Origin: an uncultured Christensenellaceae bacterium
Lineage (GTDB): Bacteria; Bacillota; Clostridia; Christensenellales; Borkfalkiaceae
Reading direction: 5' to 3'
Assembly (NCBI GenBank): GCA_910587005.1
Contig: CAJULB010000002.1
Coordinates: 340,594-404,593, forward strand
DNA: 64,000 nucleotides
Shown here: positions 58,487 to 64,000 of the stretch, piece by piece
How the letters are laid out: every line of letters starts with the position of its first letter
How positions within the stretch are numbered: position 1 is the stretch's first letter
Position numbers and translations under genes: made by a program
Notes under the pieces: model-generated
The model's database searches: none
Told to the model about the DNA's origin: nothing
What the model saw: only the letters and a program-made list of their open reading frames with translations

Positions 58487-58561
58487 AAGGGCGGGTTGAT
58501 ATTTAAAATGCGCGTTTTGGCTGTTGCATAACGGACGGAAACAAGGAAGCAAGACTTTAAA

Positions 58562-60451
58562 ATGGCAAAAAAAGAGAAAAAAGAAAAAATTAAAAAGTCC
58601 GCAAAAAACTGCACATACATAGGCGGTCAGGCTGTGCTTGAAGGCGTTATGATGATGGGCAAAACCTGCATGGCGACCGCAGTACGCGACCCCGACGGTG
58701 AAGTGCAGATTGAAGCCGCGCGTTTAAACAGAAGCGATGCGGCAAAAACCGCGTCTAAAATTCCTTTCGTGCGCGGAGTTGTAAATCTTTTTTCATCGCT
58801 TGTCCGCGGCACTAAAACGCTTATGCGTTCGGCGGCGGTATACGGCGACGACGATGAGGACGAACCCGGAAAAATTCAGAAATGGTTTGCGGAAAAGTTC
58901 AAAACCAGCCTTATGGACGTTTTAACTACCGTTTCGGTATGTATAGGCGTTATTTTGGCGGTTGCAATTTTCTTTTTACTGCCGCGCTTTCTCGTAGGGC
59001 TTATTTCAACCTTACAGCTTAAAATCAACCCCGACATTTCCGCGGCGGCGCTTATTAACGAGCACCACTGGGCATATTATTTATTGCTTGCGATAATAAA
59101 GCTGATAATTTTTCTTGCGTATCTTTCGCTTATTCTGTTGCTGAAAGACATACGCAGACTTTATATGTACCACGGCGCCGAGCATAAGACGATTAACGCA
59201 TACGAACACGGCGTAGAGCTTACCCCCGAAAAGGTCAAGGACTGCTCGCGCATACACGACAGGTGCGGTACTTCGTTTTTGTTCATAGTGCTGTTTATAA
59301 ACATAATCGTAATATCCGTGTTAAGCTGGGTATTTTACGAGTACGTGTTTACGGCAATGCCCAGCAAGATTGCGCGTTTTTTCATAAACGTGGGGCTTGA
59401 AATTGTGCTTTTGCCCGTGCTTGCGGGAATTTCCTACGAGGTTTTAAAGCTGCTTGCCCGCTTCGATAACGGTTTTGTGCGGGTGTTGAAGCTCCCCGGC
59501 ATGCTGTTGCAGAAATATCTGACCACGCGCGAGCCGGACGAAAAAATGATTGAAGTGGCTATTGCGGCTTTCAATAAGGTGCTTGAAATGGACGCGGATG
59601 CAACCGTGCCTGAAACAACATTCGTTACGGGCGGTATTCTTTCCAAAATGCTGGAAGAAACAAAGAAAAAGTTTGCCGCGCACGACGTTGACGAGAGCGA
59701 CGCCGAGTGGATATATTCGCTTGTTTTAGAAGTGAACCGCAGTGATTTGTTAAAGACCGAACGCACGGTAAGACCTTCCGAAAGCAAGCAGATAGCGGAA
59801 ATCGTTGAAAAACGTTTAACAGGCAGACCGCTTTGGTACATTATAGGCGACACCGAATTCTACGGTCTGAAAATAAAGTGCGACGAGCGCGCGCTTATTC
59901 CCCGCCCCGAAACCGAGCTTTTGGCGGACATTGCCATAAAGAGCGTTGAGGACGGCGATAAGGTGCTGGATATGTGCACGGGCACAGGCTGCGTGGCTAT
60001 CGCAATTGCAAAAACCTGCAAGGGCAGGCACGTATCCGTTACCGCGGCGGACGTTTCGGACGCGGCGATTATGCTTGCGAAAGAGAACGCAAACTATAAC
60101 AGCGTGGACGTAAACTTTATCGTCAGCGACCTGTTCAACAATATTCACGGCAGATATAATATAATCGTCTGCAACCCGCCGTATATAAAGAGCGGGGAAA
60201 TACCCTTCCTGCAACGCGAAGTACGCGAGTATGAACCGCGCATTGCGCTTGACGGCGGCGACGACGGGCTTGAATTTTACCGCCTGCTTGCGAAATACGT
60301 AAGAAACTACCTCACCCGCGACGGTATGCTGATTGTTGAGTGCGGAGAGGGGCAGTCGGACGCAATTTTAAAAATTTTCCCCAAACGCGACTACGCGATT
60401 GTTCTTAAAGATTTAAGCGGGGTAGAGCGCTTCGTCAAGATTGTATTTTAA
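58562..60451 (+). CDS. prmC: DUF1385 membrane protein fused to release-factor methyltransferase PrmC
   Basis: 629-residue fusion. Residues 1-330 are a DUF1385 (YqhQ-like) protein: YIGGQAVLEGVMMMG start, several membrane segments and YHGAEHKTINAYEHG. From about 345 on it is PrmC/HemK, which methylates the glutamine of the GGQ motif of release factors: LIPRPETELLAD, DMCTGTGCVAIAIA for SAM, and NPPY at 538-541. The two are separate neighbours in many Bacillota. The target RF1 gene follows directly, supporting function. AAGGA lies about 14 bases before the ATG, a long spacing. Confidence 0.92.
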   Translation: MAKKEKKEKIKKSAKNCTYIGGQAVLEGVMMMGKTCMATAVRDPDGEVQIEAARLNRSDAAKTASKIPFVRGVVNLFSSLVRGTKTLMRSAAVYGDDDEDEPGKIQKWFAEKFKTSLMDVLTTVSVCIGVILAVAIFFLLPRFLVGLISTLQLKINPDISAAALINEHHWAYYLLLAIIKLIIFLAYLSLILLLKDIRRLYMYHGAEHKTINAYEHGVELTPEKVKDCSRIHDRCGTSFLFIVLFINIIVISVLSWVFYEYVFTAMPSKIARFFINVGLEIVLLPVLAGISYEVLKLLARFDNGFVRVLKLPGMLLQKYLTTREPDEKMIEVAIAAFNKVLEMDADATVPETTFVTGGILSKMLEETKKKFAAHDVDESDAEWIYSLVLEVNRSDLLKTERTVRPSESKQIAEIVEKRLTGRPLWYIIGDTEFYGLKIKCDERALIPRPETELLADIAIKSVEDGDKVLDMCTGTGCVAIAIAKTCKGRHVSVTAADVSDAAIMLAKENANYNSVDVNFIVSDLFNNIHGRYNIIVCNPPYIKSGEIPFLQREVREYEPRIALDGGDDGLEFYRLLAKYVRNYLTRDGMLIVECGEGQSDAILKIFPKRDYAIVLKDLSGVERFVKIVF

Positions 60452-60498
60452 GTTGAACGGCGGATATTTAGTACAATTCCTCATTAAATTCTAAGGGA

Positions 60499-60622
60499 GC
60501 CCCCCCCTAAATCCCCCCGCCAAAGGCAGGGGGGTTATTATGTGGAAATAAATCCGCCAGTTTGGGCCGGAATAACCGCAAACCAAATCCCCCGCCCAGG
60601 CGGGGGAATAAAAGGGGGTGGG
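60499..60622. repeat. G/C-run inverted repeat (family C), copy 3
   Basis: GCCCCCCCCTAAATCCCCCC and its counterpart AAAGGGGGTGGG at the right end pair; inner CCCCCCGCC-AAAGGCAGGGGGG and CCCCCGCCCAGGCGGGGG hairpins occur. Its right end lies nine bases before prfA and is the only ribosome-site-like sequence there. Confidence 0.68.
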
Positions 60623-60630
60623 TAATTTTT

Positions 60631-61710
60631 ATGACCGATAAAATGATTTTAAAATTAAAGGATATTTACGCGCGGTACGAGGAGTTGTCCCGCAAAATGA
60701 GCGACCCCGCGGTAATATCCGACACCGCCGAATGGACAAAAACGGCGAAGGCGCAGGCGGAAATTTCGGAAACCGCGCAAAAATACGCCGAGTATGCGGA
60801 AGTCGAACGGCAGTTAAACGATGCGTTTGAAGCCGAAAAAACGGAAACCGACGCAGAAATGAAGGCTTTGTTGCAGGAAGAAATACAAGTCTGCAAACAA
60901 AAGCTTGAAGAAATTTTGGAAGAGCTTAAAATTTTGCTTTTGCCCAAAGACAAGAACGACGACAGAAACTGCATTGTGGAAATCCGCGGCGGCGCGGGCG
61001 GCGAGGAGGCGGCGCTGTTCGCTTACGAGCTGTACAGAATGTATTTGAATTACTGCGAGCATCACCGTCTTAAATGCGAGGTTGTGGACATTAACGAAAC
61101 CGAGCTGGGCGGAATAAAGGAAGTAGTTTTTAACGTGTCTGGCAAGGACGCGTACAAACAGCTTAAATTCGAAAGCGGAGTTCACCGCGTTCAGCGCGTG
61201 CCGGAAACCGAATCGCAGGGCAGGGTTCACACCTCCACCGCAACGGTTGCGGTGTTGCCCGAGGCGGAGGACGTGGACGTTGAAATCCGCGACGAGGATA
61301 TAAGAATAGACGTTTACCGTTCAAGCGGCGCGGGCGGGCAAAAGGTCAATAAAACCGAAACGGCTATCCGCATAACCCACTTTCCCACGGGCATTGTGGT
61401 GACTTGTCAGGACGAGCGCAGTCAGCTTAAAAACAAGGACAAGGCTTTTAAAGTACTGCGTTCGAGGCTGTACGATTATTATAATTCGCAGAACCGCTCT
61501 GCTTACGACGAGCATAGAAAATCTCTTGTCGGCACGGGCGACAGAAGCGAGCGTATACGCACTTACAACTTCCCCCAAGGGCGCGTAACCGACCACAGAA
61601 TAGGGCTTTCTCTGTATTCGCTGGATACTTTTATAATGGGCGATATAGAAAGCATGATAGAAGCGCTTGCCGTTGCCGACAGAGAGGCGCGCCTTGCAGG
61701 CGAGGAGTAA
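60631..61710 (+). CDS. prfA: Peptide chain release factor 1
   Basis: 359-residue RF1, reading UAA and UAG. GGQ at 235-237 (SSGAGGQKVNKTETAIRITH) triggers release, and the RF1-type anticodon loop PET in VQRVPETESQGRVHTS separates it from RF2, which has SPF. The start at 60631 (MTDKMILKLKDIYARYEEL) is typical; the longer frame lies in the repeat. The only ribosome-site-like sequence is the GGGGGTGGG of the repeat end. Confidence 0.97.
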   Translation: MTDKMILKLKDIYARYEELSRKMSDPAVISDTAEWTKTAKAQAEISETAQKYAEYAEVERQLNDAFEAEKTETDAEMKALLQEEIQVCKQKLEEILEELKILLLPKDKNDDRNCIVEIRGGAGGEEAALFAYELYRMYLNYCEHHRLKCEVVDINETELGGIKEVVFNVSGKDAYKQLKFESGVHRVQRVPETESQGRVHTSTATVAVLPEAEDVDVEIRDEDIRIDVYRSSGAGGQKVNKTETAIRITHFPTGIVVTCQDERSQLKNKDKAFKVLRSRLYDYYNSQNRSAYDEHRKSLVGTGDRSERIRTYNFPQGRVTDHRIGLSLYSLDTFIMGDIESMIEALAVADREARLAGEE

Positions 61711-61744
61711 TAAGTTAGACGAGTAATAATGTAATAGTTTATAA

Positions 61745-61777
61745 AGCGCTCAGCGCGGTTTTACCGCGCTGAGCGCT
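61745..61777 (+). terminator. Terminator after prfA
   Basis: A 14-bp stem (61745-61758 with 61764-61777) and loop TTTTA; the T-tail is weak. Confidence 0.7.
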
Positions 61778-61878
61778 GTTAAATATTTCGATAAATAATT
61801 TAATAACAGTTGTTATAACGATAACACAATTTTTGTTGATTTGATATAATATCCCACGGACTAAGGAATGTGATTAAT

Positions 61879-61960
61879 GTCATGCTGAGGCTTGCCGTAA
61901 GGAGCGAAGCGACGGAATAGCGATTGTTACGCATAGCGTCAATCGCGTCAGCATCTCAAA
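61879..61960. repeat. Family B repeat (inverse orientation)
   Basis: TGTCATGCTGAGGCTTGCCG to ...CAATCGCGTCAGCATCTC, the reverse of the 31178 copy, with the nested GCGATTG/CAATCGC stem. Confidence 0.68.
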
Positions 61961-61984
61961 GTAGTTTACAATGTATGTTAAACT

Positions 61985-62194
61985 TTAATCTTCAAGTCCT
62001 AAAAGATAATCGCAGGACACTTCAAAATACTGCGCAATTTTTATTAGCGTATCAATATTCGGTTCAAGCCGACCGATTTCCCAAAAACTAACCGTCTGAT
62101 TGCTAAAACCTAAAATTTCGCCGAGTTTTCTTTGCGAAAGGTTCTGTTCTAACCGCAAAGTTTTTATCATTTGCCCTAAATAATTGTTTTTCAT
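61985..62194 (-). CDS. Small XRE-family regulator (module 3)
   Basis: 69-residue Cro/C1-type HTH protein (LSQRKLGEILGFSNQTVSFW) ending YFEVSCDYLLGLED. No other domain. Divergent from the 76-residue partner at 62280, with an 85-bp spacer that carries a perfect TCCTATA/TATAGGA palindrome in the partner promoter. A TCCTAC half-site (62219-62224) falls in its own promoter, so it likely represses both. Confidence 0.88.
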   Translation of the reverse strand: MKNNYLGQMIKTLRLEQNLSQRKLGEILGFSNQTVSFWEIGRLEPNIDTLIKIAQYFEVSCDYLLGLED

Positions 62195-62218
62195 TATATA
62201 GAAATTTTATATCATTAT

Positions 62219-62259
62219 TCCTACATTTTGTTGACTTCCTATATTATATAGGATACAAT
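62219..62259 (+). promoter_or_regulatory. Promoter and operator of XRE module 3
   Basis: -35 TTGACT (62231-62236), 17-bp spacer, -10 TACAAT (62254-62259). The spacer is entirely the palindrome TCCTATA-TTA-TATAGGA (62237-62253). A TCCTAC half-site is at 62219-62224. Confidence 0.78.
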
Positions 62260-62279
62260 ATAATAACGAGGAGCAAACC

Positions 62280-62510
62280 ATGAACCCGACATTGACGAAA
62301 GATAAAATACATATAGAAAAACAGAAAACGGCGTTAACGCTTTATAATAATTTTATAGAAACGCTTACCGAAAAGCAGATAGTAATGTTTGAAGAAGTTT
62401 TGGATAATCTTTTTGAATTAAACGACGAATTTGTCCAAAAAGACTTTAAGCAAGGCTTTAAGCTTGGTTTTACGTTGCTTTCAGAGTTGTCGGTGAATAA
62501 TAGAGAATAG
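62280..62510 (+). CDS. Small helical protein paired with XRE regulator (module 3)
   Basis: 76-residue acidic helical protein. Its core (KTALTLYNNFIETLTEKQIV, then FEEVLDNLFELNDE and QKDFKQGFKLGF) is nearly the same as the orphan gene at 30843. No signal peptide or cysteines. GAGGAG lies seven bases before the ATG. Function unknown; helices with heptad-like Leu/Phe spacing suggest self-association or binding to a partner protein. Confidence 0.75.
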   Translation: MNPTLTKDKIHIEKQKTALTLYNNFIETLTEKQIVMFEEVLDNLFELNDEFVQKDFKQGFKLGFTLLSELSVNNRE

Positions 62511-62519
62511 CGCAACCGT

Positions 62520-62548
62520 TTGACATTGCAGTTCAAAAAATATATAAT
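62520..62548 (+). promoter_or_regulatory. Promoter of the TtcA-like gene (leaderless)
   Basis: Consensus TTGACA (62520-62525), 17-bp spacer, TATAAT (62543-62548). The ATG begins at 62556, seven bases after the -10 box, where transcription is expected to start. Confidence 0.82.
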
Positions 62549-62555
62549 TTGTTAT

Positions 62556-63476
62556 ATGGAAGAACTGAACGCAACGGGTGCGGCGCAAAAACCCGAAACC
62601 GCCGAAAATATCGAAAACTGCGGTATATGCGGGGGGCAATTGCAATTTCCGCCCGAAGAAACCGCCAAAAGAGCGGAGGAAAGCATACGCAAAAGATTTC
62701 GCAAAAAACTGTTTTCAAGGTTCGCAAAAGCGGTTGTAGACTACAACTTAATCAGCGCGGGCGATAAAATTGCCGTGTGCATGTCGGGCGGTAAAGACTC
62801 GTTTGCAATGGCTAAGCTTTTTCAGGAATTAAAGCGCCACAACAAGCTTCCGTTCGAGCTGGTTTTTTTGGTAATGGACCCCGGATATAGCCCGATTAAC
62901 CGCAAAACTATCGAGGATAACGCAAAGCTTTTGGATATTCCCGTAACAGTTTTTGAAACGGATATTTTCGAAAGCGTTTTCAATATAGAAAAGTCGCCTT
63001 GCTATTTATGCGCGCGTATGCGGCGCGGGCATTTGTACCATGCGGCTAAGGATTTGGGCTGCAATAAAATCGCGCTCGGGCACCACTACGACGACGTTAT
63101 AGAAACAATTTTAATGGGCATGCTTTACGGCGGACAGATTCAGACTATGATGCCTAAGCTTAAATCGGCTAACTTCGAGGGAATGGAGCTTATCCGTCCT
63201 ATGTACCTTATCCGCGAGGAGCATATCAAGCAATGGCGGGACGCAAACGGCTTGAAGTTTATTCAGTGCGCGTGCAAATTCACCGAAAGAACGGCGAAAA
63301 ACTGCTCTGATACGGGCAAAAGGCTGAAAGTTAAGGAACTTATACGCAGGCTTGAAGCGGAGGACGCCGGTATCGAGCAGAATATTTTCCGAAGTGTGGA
63401 AAACGTGAGTCTTGCAAACATAGTGGAATACAAGGACAAGCGCGGTGTGCGCCACCGTTTTGATGAAGATTATTAA
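62556..63476 (+). CDS. TtcA-like tRNA sulfurtransferase (PP-loop ATPase)
   Basis: 306-residue PP-loop protein related to TtcA, which 2-thiolates cytidine 32 of tRNAs. SGGKDS is at 77-82. The cysteines for the Fe-S cluster are Cys149-Cys152 (CYLC) and Cys238 or Cys240 (FIQCAC). An extra CGIC pair at 22-25 is not in E. coli TtcA and may bind metal. ALGHHYDDVIETILM fits the family. The mRNA is probably leaderless. Related proteins with other thiolation targets exist, so the exact product is open. Confidence 0.85.
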   Translation: MEELNATGAAQKPETAENIENCGICGGQLQFPPEETAKRAEESIRKRFRKKLFSRFAKAVVDYNLISAGDKIAVCMSGGKDSFAMAKLFQELKRHNKLPFELVFLVMDPGYSPINRKTIEDNAKLLDIPVTVFETDIFESVFNIEKSPCYLCARMRRGHLYHAAKDLGCNKIALGHHYDDVIETILMGMLYGGQIQTMMPKLKSANFEGMELIRPMYLIREEHIKQWRDANGLKFIQCACKFTERTAKNCSDTGKRLKVKELIRRLEAEDAGIEQNIFRSVENVSLANIVEYKDKRGVRHRFDEDY

Positions 63477-63557
63477 AAAATTTCGTATTTTTCGCGGTTT
63501 TTGACGTTTTTGCGCGCCGAAACGGGCTAAAACGCTTAAATAATGGCTATAAATTAT

Positions 63558-63586
63558 TTGACAAATTAAAAATGCTTTGATAAAAT
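63558..63586 (+). promoter_or_regulatory. Promoter of rpsL
   Basis: TTGACA (63558-63563), 17-bp spacer, TAAAAT (63581-63586). Confidence 0.78.
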
Positions 63587-63640
63587 AGCTTTTGCACGTT
63601 TACTATGGATTATTATGTTTGCGTGCAAAAGCTGTTTTTC
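63587..63640 (+). terminator. Long inverted repeat overlapping the rpsL start site
   Basis: AGCTTTTGCACG (63587-63598) pairs perfectly with CGTGCAAAAGCT (63622-63633), followed by GTTTTTC. It can end transcription from ttcA. It starts immediately after the rpsL -10 box. Confidence 0.6.
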
Positions 63641-63684
63641 TATATTATATATAGTATGCGCCTTAACTTGTGTTGTAAGCTACT

Positions 63685-63768
63685 TCGAGATGCTAACGCG
63701 ATTGACGCTATGCGTAACAATCGCTATTCCGTCGCTTCGCTTCTTACGGCAAGCCTCAGCATGACACC
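63685..63768. repeat. Family B repeat in the rpsL leader
   Basis: GAGATGCTAACGCGATTGAC to ...CCTCAGCATGAC, in the same orientation as the 61879 copy reversed end to end, with the GCGATTG/CAATCGC stem. Confidence 0.66.
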
Positions 63769-63800
63769 TTTTAACATAAATTGACGGTGCAACAGCAACC

Positions 63801-63832
63801 TCGCAAAAATCGTAAGAATGAGATTTTTGCGA
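63801..63832 (+). promoter_or_regulatory. Hairpin in the rpsL leader
   Basis: TCGCAAAAATC (63801-63811) pairs with GATTTTTGCGA (63822-63832). It is the same hairpin as before kduI (TCGTAAAAATC/GATTTTTACGA) with one pair exchanged. The remaining gap 63477-63917 holds no gene. Confidence 0.6.
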
Positions 63833-63917
63833 AACAATAACTTTTCAATCCCCCTAACCGCTTTTAAGGGTATGCGGTAAAGGTGATATATTCCGAAAAA
63901 ATCAAGGAGGTAAAACA

Positions 63918-64000
63918 ATGCCCACTATCAATCAGCTTATCAGACACGGCAGAGAAAAGCAGGTTTACAAGAGCAAGTCGCCCATTCTGGACAACTGCCC
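63918..64000 (+). CDS. rpsL: Small ribosomal subunit protein uS12 (partial, runs off the window)
   Basis: The first 27 codons read MPTINQLIRHGREKQVYKSK and SPILDNCP, the S12 start. AAGGAGG lies eight bases upstream. It is likely the first gene of a str operon (rpsL, rpsG, fusA, tuf) beyond the edge. S12 is a decoding-centre protein. Confidence 0.95.
   Translation, partial: MPTINQLIRHGREKQVYKSKSPILDNC

Noticed and set aside
60562..60630. 23-codon extension of prfA
   Set aside because: It is family C repeat sequence in frame; RF1 normally begins as at 60631.

Overview
The window looks like a chromosomal segment of an anaerobic, pectin-using member of the Clostridia (Bacillota), probably from a gut-type habitat. 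This is an inference from several traits. The S10-spc-alpha ribosomal clusters are fused with secY, adk and map inside. A KOW-domain gene follows map. S14 is the short zinc form. L27 carries a Firmicutes-type cleavable N-terminus. The sugar importer is of the LplB/LplC type, and Shine-Dalgarno sites are strong. I cannot name a genus. No tRNA, rRNA, CRISPR array, prophage or transposase gene was seen.

Bases 1-12,760 hold a uronate catabolic cluster: a polysaccharide deacetylase, kduD, a KDPG aldolase fused to a glyoxalase-like domain, kdgK, a TIM-barrel isomerase, kduI, an ABC ATPase, uxaB, uxaA and uxaC. Bases 12,761-26,132 hold pectin processing and uptake: a pectin esterase, two permeases, a very large binding lipoprotein, a second ATPase, several unknown membrane proteins, a GH28 polygalacturonase and a GH105 hydrolase. 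None of the three pectin enzymes has a signal peptide, so oligogalacturonides are probably imported and then trimmed in the cytoplasm. Saturated galacturonate would run UxaC-UxaB-UxaA, and unsaturated ends would run KduI-KduD. Both meet at KDG, then KdgK and the aldolase give pyruvate and triose phosphate.

Bases 26,140-37,160 are a mixed region: regulators (XRE, MerR, AraC), a GNAT acetyltransferase, rplU-rpmA with an L21-type leader, a cyclophilin-like lipoprotein, two G3E GTPase-type metal genes, unknown membrane proteins and many repeats. Bases 37,161-54,394 are the ribosomal supercluster from rpsJ to rplQ. Bases 54,463-64,000 hold a small membrane protein, a phosphoesterase, a cardiolipin synthase, a dehydrogenase, rpmE, a DUF1385-PrmC fusion, prfA, another XRE module, a TtcA-like gene and the start of rpsL.

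Three things stand out. (1) A family of about a dozen structured elements sits directly behind stop codons, always in the gene direction, with end helices that change sequence but stay complementary. (2) Three small XRE regulator modules are each divergent from a tiny partner gene, each with a palindrome filling the 17-bp spacer of the partner promoter; a fourth partner copy stands alone. (3) Several genes have a good promoter whose -10 box lies only 6-8 bases before the ATG and no Shine-Dalgarno site, suggesting leaderless mRNAs.
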